From NCBI RefSeq assembly GCF_034422975.1, contig NZ_CP139873.1:682001-746000 (forward strand): DNA of 64,000 nt, given 5' to 3'. A program made the position numbers and the translations under genes. The number at the start of each line of letters is the position of its first letter. The first letter of the stretch is position 1. Below the pieces are notes generated by a model. That model saw only the letters and a program-made list of their open reading frames with translations, was not told where the DNA came from and did no database searches. Source of the stretch: Idiomarina sp. PL1-037. GTDB taxonomy: Bacteria; Pseudomonadota; Gammaproteobacteria; Enterobacterales; Alteromonadaceae. Below, piece by piece: positions 1-15,300 of the stretch.

Positions 1-2
1 CT

Positions 3-281
3 CCGGTTACTATGGCCGATATTACAGAACTTATTGGTAAGCCGGAAGCGCAAAGTATAGATAGCTGTAAGGTACTGCCTGTGGGCAAAAAAGCGTGCGG
101 TGGCCCGGAAGGTTATGTGGTTTACAGCAGAGAAACTGTAACCGATGAAAGAGCACTGCTAGACGCTATTCACCTTTATAATGAAAAAGCCAAAGAAGAT
201 GCAAAAACGGGTTACTCAACATGTGAGCATATACCTGAGCCAAAACCGCAATTAAAAGACGGCGTTTGCTGGATACCGTAA
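3..281 (+). CDS. Cys-containing hypothetical protein, 3' part
   Basis: The frame is open to the left edge of the window, so this is probably the C-terminal part of a longer gene; an ATG at 12 is also possible but has no visible ribosome-binding site. The readable part has a CKVLPVGKKACGGPEGYVVYS segment followed by a short helix-like stretch and two further Cys near the C-terminus. This Cys pattern (C-x8-C-G-G ... C ... C) resembles small periplasmic or lipoprotein-type hypothetical proteins of marine gammaproteobacteria, which usually start with a lipoprotein signal that would lie upstream of this window. Function is unknown. It ends 89 bases before the giant adhesin, and no terminator is obvious between them. 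Confidence 0.6.
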   Translation, partial: PVTMADITELIGKPEAQSIDSCKVLPVGKKACGGPEGYVVYSRETVTDERALLDAIHLYNEKAKEDAKTGYSTCEHIPEPKPQLKDGVCWIP

Positions 282-336
282 CTAAAAAACTGGACCTGGG
301 TACAATAGGATTTAGTTGAAAACTTGTTAACGTTAG

Positions 337-364
337 CCTCGATAGTTCCCCAATTTAATCGAGG
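337..364 (+). promoter_or_regulatory. Hairpin overlapping the adhesin ribosome-binding site
   Basis: A perfect 7-bp inverted repeat, CCTCGAT (337-343) and ATCGAGG (358-364), is separated by 14 bases. The right arm contains GAGG (361-364), the only good Shine-Dalgarno match for the ATG at 371 (six bases away). If the hairpin forms in the mRNA it would mask the ribosome-binding site of the giant adhesin. The regulatory role is inferred; no T-run follows, so it is not a terminator. Confidence 0.5.
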
Positions 365-370
365 CATATA

Positions 371-3300
371 ATGATAGCTACAATTGTTCGTATTGAAGGC
401 AATGTTCAAGTTCAGCGCGCAGACGGATCCATAGAAAACCTGGCCGTTGGTGACCAGCTTTTTGAAGGCGACGTAGTTCTGACGGAAAGCAACAGCAATG
501 TTGTACTGGAATACCCCAATGACGAACAAGTTCTGATTCAAGGCGGTGCGAGTTTTGCAATTACTCGTGAGCAATTGCCGGATGACGACTCAGTTGATGA
601 TTTAGAGTTTATCGCTGATGAGAGTAGCGCAGATGATATTCTTAATGTTCTGGATGAAACAGATGGGGATCTGTTAGAGCAATTTCAGGCTCCTGCCGCT
701 GGTAATGCCGCAGCGGGTGGAGACACGGGCAGTAACTTTGTTCGCCTTGCGCGTGTTTTAGAAACGGTTTATGACACACCGATTGGTTTGACGCCTGTAG
801 AAATTGCAGGCGGTGATATTACAGCGGCGGCAGCAGAGCAGCCTGACCCCGGTGCTGTCTCTTCTGGTACTATTAACTTAACTGCAGAGTATGATCAGGG
901 CGGCTCAGGCCTGACTCTGAGCGGAACGACGACCAACTTGCCTCCTGCAAGCACAGTTTCCCTACTATTAACCGACTCGCAAGGGAATCAGTTTACTCTT
1001 ACAACAACCACTAATGCCGATGGAAGCTATTCTGTTTCGGGTGTTGATCTTACCTCTCTGAACGACGGCAATATAACAATTCAAGCCTCCGCTGTTGATG
1101 CAACTGGTGAAACCATTACTGACAGTGATGCCGTGGTAGTGGATGAAACCGCAGGGAACCTGACGGTTACGAGTGACGTGACCGATGGCAACATCACGGT
1201 CTCCGGTACTTCCACCGATATGGCGGAAGGCACGGAAGTCGCTATTACCATTACGGATGCGAACGGTACGTCTGTTGAAACCACAGCGACCATCGCAGCC
1301 GATGGCACGTATACAGTGGATGCGGACATCTCCGGTCTGGTGGACGGTGACTTAACCATCAATGCTGTCGCGAATGACAACAACGGTACTGAACAGACTG
1401 CTTCGACGAATGATGAACTGGACAATGTAGCCGGTGATCTGACGGTTGCGAGTGACGTGACTGACGGTAGTATTACGGTCTCCGGTACTTCCACCGATAT
1501 GGCGGAAGGCACAGAAGTCGCTATTACCATTACGGATAAGAACGGTACGTCTGTTGAAACCACAGCGACAATCGCAGCCGATGGCACGTATACAGTGGAT
1601 GCGGACATCTCCGGCCTGGTGGATGGCCCGCTGACAATTAATGCTGTCGCTGACGATAACAACGATACCGAACAAACCGCTTCTACGAACGATGAGCTGG
1701 ATAATGTGGACGGTGATCTGACAGTTGCGAGTGACGTGACTGATGGCAGCATCACGGTCTCGGGTACTTCCACCGATATGGCGGAAGGTACCGAAGTCGC
1801 GATCACTATTATCGATGAAAATGGTGAAACGGTTACGGCCACAGCGACCATCGCAGCCGATGGCACGTATACAGTGGATGCGGACATCTCCGGCCTGGTG
1901 GATGGCCCGCTGACAATTAATGCTGTCGCTGACGATAACAACGATACCGAACAAACCGCTTCTACGAACGATGAGCTGGATAATGTGGACGGTGATCTGA
2001 CAGTTGCGAGTGACGTGACTGATGGCAGCATCACGGTCTCGGGTACTTCCACCGATATGGCGGAAGGTACCGAAGTCGCGATCACTATTATCGATGAAAA
2101 TGGTGAAACGGTTACGGCCACAGCGACCATCGCAGCCGATGGCACGTATACAGTGGATGCGGACATCTCCGGCCTGGTGGATGGCCCGCTGACAATTAAT
2201 GCTGTCGCTGACGATAACAACGATACCGAACAAACCGCTTCTACGAACGATGAGCTGGATAATGTGGACGGTGATCTGACAGTTGCGAGTGACGTGACTG
2301 ATGGCAGCATCACGGTCTCGGGTACTTCCACCGATATGGCGGAAGGTACCGAAGTCGCGATCACTATTATCGATGAAAATGGTGAAACGGTTACGGCCAC
2401 AGCGACCATCGCAGCCGATGGCACGTATACAGTGGATGCGGACATCTCCGGCCTGGTGGATGGCCCGCTGACAATTAATGCTGTCGCTGACGATAACAAC
2501 GATACCGAACAAACCGCTTCTACGAACGATGAGCTGGATAATGTGGACGGTGATCTGACAGTTGCGAGTGACGTGACTGATGGCAGCATCACGGTCTCGG
2601 GTACTTCCACCGATATGGCGGAAGGTACCGAAGTCGCGATCACTATTATCGATGAAAATGGTGAAACGGTTACGGCCACAGCGACCATCGCAGCCGATGG
2701 CACGTATACAGTGGATGCGGACATCTCCGGCCTGGTGGATGGTGATTTAACCATCAATGCTGTCGCTGACGATAACAACGGCACTGAACAGACTGCTTCG
2801 ACGAATGATGAACTGGACAATGTAGCCGGTGATCTAACGGTTACCAGTGCAGTGACTGACGGTAGTATTACGGTCTCGGGTACTTCCACCGATATGGCGG
2901 AAGGCACAGAAGTCGCTATTACCATTACCGATGAAAATGGTGAAACGGTTACGGCCACAGCGACCATCGCAGCTGATGGCACGTATACAGTGGATGCGGA
3001 CATCTCCGGCCTGGTGGATGGCCCGCTGACAATTAATGCTGTCGCTGAGGATAACAACGGTACTGAACAGACTGCTTCGACGAACGATGAGCTGGATAAC
3101 GTTGCTGGTGATCTAACGGTTGCGAGTGAAGTGACTGATGGCAGCATTACTGTTTCTGGTAGCTCGGTCGATATGGCCGAGGGTACGGAAGTAAGCATCA
3201 CGATCATCGATGAGAACGGCGATACCGTCACCACGACAGCGATTGTGGATGGTGACGGCAACTACAGCACCAATGCGGATATCTCCGGCCTGGTGGACGG

Positions 3301-6300
3301 TGACTTAACCATTAATGCTGTCGCGAACGATAACAACGGTACTGAACAAACCGCTTCGACGAACGATGAGCTGGATAACGTTGCGGGTGATCTGACGGTT
3401 GCGAGTGACGTGACTGACGGTAACATCACTGTTTCTGGTGGCTCGGTGGATATGGCCGAGGGTACGGAAGTAAGCATCACGATTATCGATGAGAACGGCG
3501 ATACCGTCACCACGACAGCGATTGTGGATGGTGACGGCAACTACAGCACCAATGCGGATATCTCCGGCCTGGTGGACGGCCAGCTGACAATTAATGCGAA
3601 GGCTAACGACAACAACGATACTGAACAAACCGCTTCCACGAATGATGAGCTGGATAATGTGGACGGCAGCCTGAGTGCTGATGCGAGCGTAACCGATGGT
3701 ACCGTGACGGTGAGCGGTGGGTCGACGGACTTACCGGAAGGCGCGGAAGTTGCGATCACAATCACCGATGCGAACGGTGATACCGTTGAAACCACAGCAA
3801 CGGTGGATGCGAACGGTGACTATACGGTTGATGCGGATGTGTCCGGTCTGGTCGATGGTGAACTGACGATTGATGCGTCGGCGACGGATAATAACGGTGA
3901 AACGGTTACTGCGACCGATACCGCTGAGCTGGACAATGTAGCCGGTGATCTGACAGTTACGAGTGACGTGACTGATGGCAGCATCACGGTCTCGGGTACT
4001 TCCACCGATATGGCGGAAGGCACAGAAGTAAGCATCACTATTACCGACGCGAACGGTGACACGGTTACGGCAACTGCCACTGTTGGTGCTGACGGTAATT
4101 ACACCGTGGATGCGGATATCTCCGGCCTGGTGGACGGCCAGCTGACAATTAATGCGGTAGCGAATGACAACAACGGTACTGAACAAACCGCTTCGACGAA
4201 CGATGAGCTGGATAACGTTGCGGGTGATCTGACGGTTGCGAGTGACGTGACTGACGGTAACATCACTGTTTCTGGTGGCTCGGTGGATATGGCCGAGGGT
4301 ACAGAGGTCACCATTACCATTACCGATGAAAATGGCGATACGGTTACTGCGACAGCAGTTGTGGATGCAAACGGAAACTATAGCACCGATACCGACATCT
4401 CCGGTCTTGTCGATGGTGATTTAACCATCAATGCTGTCGCGAATGACAACAACGGTACTGAACAGACTGCTTCGACGAATGATGAGCTGGATAACGTGGA
4501 CGGCAGCCTGAGTGTTGAAAGCACGGTAACGGATGGCAGCATCACGGTCTCGGGTAGCTCGGTCGATATGTCCGAGGGTACTGAGGTCACGATCACCATT
4601 GAAGATGAAAATGGCGATACGGTTACCACGACAGCGATTGTGGATGGTGACGGCAACTACAGCACCAATGCGGACATCTCCGGCCTGGTTGACGGTGATT
4701 TAACCATCAATGCTGTCGCTGAGGATAACAACGGTACTGAACAGACTGCTTCGACGAACGATGAGCTGGATAACGTTGCTGGTGATCTAACGGTTGCGAG
4801 TGAAGTGACTGATGGCAGCATCACGGTGTCGGGTACGTCGACCGATATGGCGGCAGGTACTGAGGTGGCGATCACCATCGAAGATGAAAATGGTGACACG
4901 GTTACGGCCACAGCGACCATCGCAGCCGATGGCACGTATACAGTGGATGCGGACATCTCCGGCCTGGTGGATGGCCCGCTGACCATTAATGCGGTAGCGA
5001 ATGACAACAACGGTACTGAACAGACTGCTTCGACGAACGATGAGCTGGACAATGTAGCCGGTGATCTGACGGTTGCGAGTGACGTGACTGACGGTAACAT
5101 CACTGTTTCTGGTAGCTCGGTCGATATGGCCGAGGGTACGGAAGTAAGCATCACTATTATCGATGCGAACGGTGACACGGTTACGGCCACAGCGACCATC
5201 GCAGCCGATGGCACGTATACAGTGGATGCGGACATCTCCGGTCTGGTTGATGGCGAGCTGACAATTAATGCTGTCGCTGACGACAATAACGATACCGAAC
5301 AAACCGCTTCCACGACTGATGAGCTGGACAATGTAGCCGGTGATCTGACGGTTGCGAGTGAAGTGACTGACGGTAGTATTACGGTCTCCGGTACTTCCAC
5401 CGATATGGCGGAAGGCACGGAAGTCGCTATTACCATTACGGATGTGAACGGTACGTCTGTTGAAACCACAGCGACCATCGCAGCCGATGGCACGTATACA
5501 GTGGATGCGGATATGTCCGGCCTGGTGGATGGTGACTTAACCATCAATGCGGTAGCGAACGATAACAACGGTACCGAACAAACCGCTTCCACGACTGATG
5601 AGCTGGATAATGTAGCCGGTGATCTGACAGTTACGAGTGACGTGACTGACGGCACCATCACGGTCTCGGGTACTTCCACCGATATGGCGGAAGGCACAGA
5701 AGTCGCTATTACCATTACGGATAAGAACGGTACGTCTGTTGAAACCACAGCGACCATCGCAGCCGATGGCACATATACGGTGGACGCCGACATCTCCGGC
5801 CTGGTGGATGGTGACTTAACCATCAATGCGGTAGCGAACGATAACAACGGTACCGAACAAACCGCTTCCACGACTGATGAGCTGGACAATGTAGCCGGTG
5901 ATCTGACAGTTACGAGTGACGTGACTGACGGTAACATCACTGTTTCTGGTGGCTCGGTGGATATGGCCGAGGGTACAGAGGTCACCATTAGCATTACCGA
6001 TGAAAATGGCGATACGGTTACTGCGACAGCAGTTGTGGATGCAAACGGAAACTATAGCACCAATGCGGACATCTCCGGCCTGGTCGACGGTGACTTAACC
6101 ATTAATGCTGTCGCTGACGACAATAACGGTACCGAACAAACCGCTTCCACGACTGATGAGCTGGATAATGTAGCTGGTGATCTAACAGTTGCGAGTGACG
6201 TGACTGATGGCAGCATCACTATTTCTGGTAGCTCGGTCGATATGGCTGAGGGTACGGAAGTAAGCATCACTATTATCGATGCGAACGGTGACACGGTTAC

Positions 6301-9300
6301 GGCCACAGCGACCATCGCAGCCGATGGCACGTATACAGTGGATGCGGACATCTCCGGCCTGGTGGATGGTGACTTAACCATCAATGCGGTAGCGAATGAC
6401 AACAACGGTACTGAACAGACTGCTTCGACGAATGATGAACTGGACAATGTAGCCGGTGATCTGACGGTTGCGAGTGACGTGACTGACGGTAGTATTACGG
6501 TCTCCGGTACTTCCACCGATATGGCGGAAGGCACAGAAGTAAGCATCACTATTATCGATGCGAACGGTGACACGGTTACGGCCACAGCGACCATCGCAGC
6601 CGATGGCACGTATACAGTGGATACCGACATCTCCGGTCTTGTCGATGGTGATTTAACCATCAATGCTGTCGCGAATGACAACAACGGCACTGAACAAACC
6701 GCTTCGACGAACGATGAGCTGGATAACGTTGCGGGTGATCTGACGGTTGCGAGTGACGTGACTGATGGCAGCATTACTGTTTCTGGTAGCTCGGTCGATA
6801 TGGCCGAGGGTACTGAGGTCACCATTACCATTACCGATGAAAATGGCGATACCGTTACCACGACAGCGATTGTGGATGGTGACGGCAACTACAGCACCAA
6901 TGCGGATATCTCCGGCCTGGTGGACGGTGACTTAACCATTAATGCTGTCGCTGACGACAACAACGATACTGAACAGACTGCTTCCACGAATGATGAACTG
7001 GACAATGTAGCTGGTGATCTGACGGTCAACAGTTCAGTAAATGACGGTAACATCACCGTGTCCGGTAGTTCTGTGGATATGGCGGAAGGCACAGAAGTCG
7101 CTATTACCATTACCGACGCGAACGGTGACACGGTTACAGCCACAGCGACCATCGCAGCCGATGGCACTTATACGGTTGATGCGGACATCTCCGGTCTGGT
7201 GGACGGTGATTTAATCATCAACGCGATCGCTGAGGATAACAACGGTACTGAGCAAACCGCTTCCACTAACGATGAACTGGATAACGTTGCGGGTGATCTG
7301 ACGGTTGCGAGTGACGTGACTGACGGTAACATCACTGTTTCTGGTGGCTCGGTGGATATGGCCGAGGGTACGGAAGTAAGCATCACGATTATCGATGAGA
7401 ACGGCGATACCGTCACCACGACAGCGATTGTGGATGGTGACGGCAACTACAGCACCAATGCGGATATCTCCGGCCTGGTGGATGGTGACTTAACCATCAA
7501 TGCGGTAGCGAGCGATAACAACGGTACTGAACAGACTGCTTCGACGAATGATGAACTGGACAATGTAGCCGGTGATCTGACTGTTGCGAGTGACGTGACT
7601 GACGGTAACATCACTGTTTCTGGTGGCTCGGTGGATATGGCCGAGGGTACAGAGGTCACCATTACCATTACCGATGAAAATGGCGATACCGTTACCACGA
7701 CAGCGATTGTGGATGGTGACGGCAACTACAGCACCAATGCGGACATCTCCGGCCTGGTGGATGGCCCGCTGACAATTAATGCGGTAGCGAATGACAACAA
7801 CGGTACTGAACAGACTGCTTCGACGAACGATGAGCTGGACAATGTAGCCGGTGATCTGACGGTTACGAGTGACGTGACCGATGGCAACATCACGGTCTCG
7901 GGTACTTCCACCGATATGGCGGAAGGCACTGAGGTCACGATTACCATTACCGATGAAAATGGCGATACGGTTACTGCGACAGCGGTTGTGGATGCAAACG
8001 GAAACTACAGCACCGATACCGATATCTCTCATCTGGTCGATGGTGACTTAACCATCAATGCTGTCGCGAACGATAACAACGGTACTGAACAAACCGCTTC
8101 CACTAACGATGAACTGGATAATGTGGACGGCAGCCTGAGTGCTGATGCGACCGTCACTGATGGTACCGTGACGGTGAGCGGTGGCTCGACGGACTTACCG
8201 GAAGGCACGGAAGTGGCGATCACGATCACCGATGCGAACGGTGACACGGTTGAAACCACAGCGACGGTGGATGCGAACGGTGACTATACGGTTGATGCGG
8301 ATGTGTCCGGTCTGGTCGATGGTGAACTGACGATTGATGCGTCGGCGACGGATAATAACGGTGAAACGGTTACTGCGACCGATACCGCTGAGCTGGACAA
8401 TGTAGCCGGTGATCTGACAGTTGCGAGTGACGTGACCGATGGCAGCATTACTGTTTCTGGTAGCTCGGTCGATATGGCCGAGGGTACGGAAGTAAGCATC
8501 ACGATCATCGATGAGAACGGCGATACCGTCACCACGACAGCGATTGTGGATGGTGACGGAAACTACAGCACCAATGCGGATATCTCCGGCCTGGTGGATG
8601 GTGACTTAACCATCAATGCGGTAGCGAGCGATAACAACGGTACTGAACAGACTGCTTCGACGAATGATGAGCTGGACAATGTAGCCGGTGATCTGACGGT
8701 TGCGAGTGACGTGACTGATGGCAGCATTACTGTTTCTGGTAGCTCGGTCGATATGGCCGAGGGTACTGAGGTCACGATCACCATTGAAGATGAAAATGGC
8801 GATACGGTTACCACGACAGCGATTGTGGATGGTGACGGCAACTACAGCACCAATGCGGACATCTCCGGCCTGGTGGATGGCCCGCTGACAATTAATGCGG
8901 TAGCGAATGACAACAACGGTACTGAACAGACTGCTTCGACGAATGATGAACTGGACAATGTAGCCGGTGATCTAACGGTTACCAGTGCAGTGACTGACGG
9001 TAGTATTACGGTCTCGGGTACTTCCACCGATATGGCGGAAGGCACAGAAGTCGCTATTACCATTACCGATGAAAATGGCGATACGGTTACCACGACAGCG
9101 ATTGTGGATGGTGACGGCAACTACAGCACCAATGCGGACATCTCCGGCCTGGTTGACGGTGATTTAACCATCAATGCTGTCGCTGAGGATAACAACGGTA
9201 CCGAACAAACCGCTTCCACGAATGATGAGCTGGATAACGTGGACGGCAGCCTGAGTGCTGATGCGAGCGTAACCAATGGTACCGTGACGGTGAGCGGTGG

Positions 9301-12300
9301 GTCGACGGACTTACCGGAAGGCACGGAAGTGGCGATCACAATCACCGATGCGAACGGTGATACCGTTGAAACCACAGCAACGGTGGATGCGAACGGTGAC
9401 TATACGGTTGATGCCGACGTTTCTGGTCTGGTTGATGGCGAGCTGACGATTGATGCGTCGGCGACGGATAATAACGGTGATCCGGTCAGCGCGACCGATA
9501 CCGCTGAGCTGGATAATGTAGCGGGTGATCTGACTGTTGCGAGTGACGTGACTGACGGCAACATCACGGTCTCGGGTACTTCCACCGATATGGCGGAAGG
9601 TACTGAGGTCACGATTGCTATTATCGATGCGAACGGTGACACGGTTACCGCTACAGCAGTTGTGGATGCAAACGGAAACTACAGCACCAATGCGGACATC
9701 TCCGGCCTGGTTGACGGTGATTTAACCATCAATGCTGTCGCTGAGGATAACAACGGTACCGAACAAACCGCTTCCACTAACGATGAACTGGATAATGTGG
9801 ACGGCAGCCTGAGTGCTGATGCGACCGTCACTGATGGTACCGTGACGGTGAGCGGTGGCTCGACGGACTTACCGGAAGGCACGGAAGTGGCGATCACGAT
9901 CACCGATGCGAACGGTGACACGGTTGAAACCACAGCGACGGTGGATGCGAACGGTGACTATACGGTTGATGCGGATGTGTCCGGTCTGGTCGATGGTGAA
10001 CTGACGATTGATGCGTCGGCGACGGATAATAACGGTGAAACGGTTACTGCGACCGATACCGCTGAGCTGGACAATGTAGCCGGTGATCTGACGGTTGCGA
10101 GTGACGTGACTGATGGCAGCATTACTGTTTCTGGTAGCTCGGTCGATATGGCCGAGGGTACGGAAGTAAGCATCACGATCATCGATGAGAACGGCGATAC
10201 CGTCACCACGACAGCGATTGTGGATGGTGACGGCAACTACAGCACCAATGCGGATATCTCCGGCCTGGTGGACGGTGACTTAACCATTAATGCTGTCGCG
10301 AACGATAACAACGGTACTGAACAAACCGCTTCGACGAACGATGAGCTGGATAACGTTGCGGGTGATCTGACGGTTGCGAGTGACGTGACTGACGGTAACA
10401 TCACTGTTTCTGGTGGCTCGGTGGATATGGCCGAGGGTACGGAAGTAAGCATCACGATCATCGATGAGAACGGCGATACCGTCACCACGACAGCGATTGT
10501 GGATGGTGACGGCAACTACAGCACCAATGCGGATATCTCCGGCCTGGTGGACGGTGACTTAACCATTAATGCTGTCGCTGACGACAATAACGGTACCGAA
10601 CAGACTGCTTCGACGAATGATGAGCTGGATAATGTAGCGGGTGATCTGACGGTTGCGAGTGACGTGACTGACGGTAACATCACTGTGTCCGGTAGCTCGG
10701 TGGATATGGCCGAGGGTACGGAAGTAAGCATCACGATTATCGATGAGAACGGCGATACCGTCACCACGACAGCGATTGTGGATGGTGACGGCAACTACAG
10801 CACCAATGCGGATATCTCCGGCCTGGTGGACGGTGACTTAACCATTAATGCTGTCGCTGACGACAATAACGGTACCGAACAGACTGCTTCGACGAATGAT
10901 GAGCTGGATAATGTAGCGGGTGATCTGACGGTTGCGAGTGACGTGACTGACGGTAACATCACTGTGTCCGGTAGCTCGGTGGATATGGCCGAGGGTACGG
11001 AAGTAAGCATCACGATTATCGATGAGAACGGCGATACCGTCACCACGACAGCGATTGTGGATGGTGACGGCAACTACAGCACCAATGCGGATATTTCCGG
11101 CTTGGTGGACGGTGACTTAACCATTAATGCTGTCGCGAACGATAACAACGGCACTGAACAAACCGCTTCCACGAACGATGAACTGGACAACGTGAACGGC
11201 AGCCTGAGTGCTGATGCGACCGTCACTGACGGTACGGTAACGGTGAGCGGTGGCTCGACGGACTTACCGGAAGGCGCGGAAGTCGCGATCACAATCACCG
11301 ATGCGAACGGTGACATCGTTGAAACCACAGCAACGGTGGATGCGAACGGTGACTATACGGTTGATGCGGATGTGTCCGGTTTGGTTGATGGCGAGCTGAC
11401 GATTGATGCGTCGGCGACGGATAATAACGGTGATCCGGTCAGCGCGACCGATACCGCTGAGCTGGATAACGTTGCGGGTGATCTAACGGTTGCGAGTGAT
11501 GTGACTGACGGTAACATTACGGTCTCGGGTACTTCCACCGATATGGCGGAAGGTACTGAGGTCACGATTACTATTATCGACGCGAACGGTGACACGGTTA
11601 CGGCAACTGCCACTGTTGGTGCTGATGGTAATTACACCGTGGATGCGGACATCTCCGGCCTGGTGGACGGCCAGCTGACAATTAATGCTGTCGCTGACGA
11701 TAACAACGGTACCGAACAAACCGCTTCCACGACTGATGAGCTGGACAATGTAGCTGGTGATCTGACGGTCAACAGTTCAGTAACTGACGGTAACATCACT
11801 GTGTCCGGTAGTTCTGTGGATATGGCGGAAGGCACAGAAGTAAGCATCACTATTATCGACGCGAACGGTGACACGGTTACGGCAACTGCCACTGTTGGTG
11901 CTGATGGTAATTACACCGTGGATGCGGACATCTCCGGCCTGGTGGACGGCCAGCTGACAATTAATGCTGTCGCTGACGACAATAACGGTACCGAACAGAC
12001 TGCTTCGACGAATGATGAGCTGGATAATGTAGCGGGTGATCTGACGGTCAACAGTTCAGTAAATGACGGTAACATCACCGTGTCCGGTAGTTCTGTGGAT
12101 ATGGCGGAAGGCACAGAAGTAAGCATCACTATTACCGACGCGAACGGTGACACGGTTACTGCGACAGCGGTTGTGGATGCTGACGGAAACTACAGCACCG
12201 ATACCGACATCTCCGGTCTTGTCGATGGTGACTTAACCATCGATGCGGTAGCCAACGATAACAATGGCACTGAACAAACCGCTTCCACGAATGATGAGCT

Positions 12301-15300
12301 GGACAATGTAGCCGGTGATCTGACAGTTACGAGTGATGTGACTGATGGCAGCATCACGGTGTCGGGTAGTTCCACCGATATGGCGGAAGGTACAGAGGTC
12401 ACGATTACCATTACCGATGACAATGGTGACACGGTTACTGCGACAGCGGTTGTGGATGCTGACGGAAACTACAGCACCGATACCGACATCTCCGGTCTTG
12501 TCGATGGTGACTTAACCATCAATGCTGTCGCGAATGACAACAACGGCACTGAACAGACTGCTTCCACGAATGATGAGCTGGATAATGTAGCCGGTGATCT
12601 GACAGTTACGAGTGACGTGACTGATGGCAGCATCACTGTCTCTGGTAGTTCTGTGGATATGGCGGAAGGCACAGAAGTAAGCATCACTATTACCGACGCG
12701 AATGGTGACACGGTTACGGCAACTGCTACTGTTGGTGCTGACGGTAATTACACCGTGGATGCGGATATCTCCGGCCTGGTGGACGGCCAGCTGACAATTA
12801 ATGCGGTAGCGAATGACAACAACGGTACCGAACAAACTGCTTCCACGAACGATGAGCTGGATAATGTGGACGGCAGTCTGAGTGCTGATGCGACCGTCAC
12901 TGACGGTACGGTAACCGTGAGCGGTGGCTCGACGGACTTACCGGAAGGCACGGAAGTGGCGATCACGATCACCGATGCGAACGGTGACACGGTTGAAACC
13001 ACAGCCACCGTGGATGCGAACGGTGACTATACGGTTGATGCGGATGTGTCCGGTCTGGTCGATGGTGAACTGACGATTGATGCGTCGGCGACGGATAATA
13101 ACGGTGATCCGGTCAGCGCGACCGATACCGCTGAGCTGGATAATGTAGCGGGTGATCTGACGGTTGCGAGTGAAGTGACTGATGGCAGCATTACTGTTTC
13201 TGGTAGCTCGGTCGATATGGCTGAGGGTACGGAAGTCGCTATTACCATTACCGATGAAAATGGCGATACCGTTACCACGACAGCGATTGTGGATGGTGAC
13301 GGCAACTACAGCACCAATGCGGACATCTCGGGCCTGGTTGACGGTGATTTAACCATCAATGCTGTCGCGAACGATAACAACGGTACTGAACAAACTGCTT
13401 CCACAAACGATGAACTGGATAACGTGGACGGCAGCCTGAGTGCTGATGCGACCGTCACTGACGGTACGGTAACCGTGAGCGGTGGCTCGACGGACTTACC
13501 GGAAGGCACGGAAGTGGCGATCACGATCACCGATGAGAACGGTGACACCGTTGAAACCACAGCGACAGTCGATGCGAACGGTGACTATACGGTTGATGTG
13601 GATGTGTCCGGTCTGGTCGATGGTGAACTGACGATTGATGCGTCGGCGACGGATAATAACGGTGAAACGGTTACTGCGACCGATACCGCTGAGCTGGATA
13701 ATGTAGCTGGTGATCTAACAGTTGCGAGTGACGTGACTGATGGCAGCATCACGGTGTCGGGTAGTTCCACCGATATGGCCGAAGGTACCGAAGTCGCGAT
13801 CACTATTATCGATGAAAATGGTGATACGGTTACGGCAACTGCCACTGTTGGTGCTGATGGTAATTACACCGTGGATGCGGACATCTCCGGTCTGGTGGAC
13901 GGTGATTTAATCATCAACGCGATCGCTGAGGATAACAACGGTACTGAGCAAACCGCTTCCACTAACGATGAACTGGATAATGTGGACGGCAGCCTGAGTG
14001 CTGATGCGACCGTCACTGATGGTACCGTGACGGTGAGCGGTGGCTCGACGGACTTACCGGAAGGCACGGAAGTGGCGATCACGATCACCGATGCGAACGG
14101 TGACACGGTTGAAACCACAGCCACCGTGGATGCGAACGGTGACTATACGGTTGATGCGGATGTGTCCGGTCTGGTCGATGGTGAACTGACGATTGATGCG
14201 TCTGCGACGGATAATAACGGTGATCCGGTCAGCGCGACCGATACCACTGAGCTGGATAACGTTGCGGGTGATCTGACGGTTACGAGTGACGTGACTGACG
14301 GTAATATCACGGTCTCGGGTACTTCCACCGATATGACGGAAGGCACGGAAGTCGCTATTACCATTACCGACGCGAACGGTGACACGGTTACGGCAACCGC
14401 GACCGTAGATGCGAACGGTGACTATACCGTTGATACTGACATCTCCGGCCTGGTGGATGGTGACTTAACCATCGATGCTGTCGCGAATGACAACAACGGT
14501 ACCGAGCAAACCGCTTCCACGAATGATGAGCTGGACAATGTAGCCGGTGATCTGACAGTTACGAGTGACGTGACTGATGGCAACATCACGGTCTTGGGTA
14601 CTTCCACCGATATGGCGGAAGGCACAGAAGTCGCTATTACCATTACGGATGCAAATGGCGACACAGTTACGGCAACTGCCACTGTTGGTGCTGACGGTAA
14701 TTACACCGTGGATGCCGATATCTCCGGCCTGGTGGATGGTGATTTAACCATTGATGCTGTCGCGAATGACAACAACGGTACTGAACAAACCGCTTCCACT
14801 AACGATGAACTGGATAATGTGGACGGCAGCCTGAGTGCTGATGCGACCGTCACTGATGGTACCGTGACGGTGAGCGGTGGCTCGACGGACTTACCGGAAG
14901 GCACGGAAGTGGCGATCACGATCACCGATGCGAACGGTGACACGGTTGAAACCACAGCCACCGTGGATGCGAACGGTGACTATACGGTTGATGCGGATGT
15001 GTCCGGTCTGGTCGATGGTGAACTGACGATTGATGCGTCGGCGACGGATAATAACGGTGATCCGGTCAGCGCGACCGATACCGCTGAGCTGGATAATGTA
15101 GCGGGTGATCTGACGGTTGCGAGTGAAGTGACTGATGGCAGCATTACTGTTTCTGGTAGCTCGGTCGATATGGCTGAGGGTACGGAAGTCGCTATTACCA
15201 TTACCGATGAAAATGGCGATACCGTTACCACGACAGCGATTGTGGATGGTGACGGCAACTACAGCACCAATGCGGACATCTCGGGCCTGGTTGACGGTGA

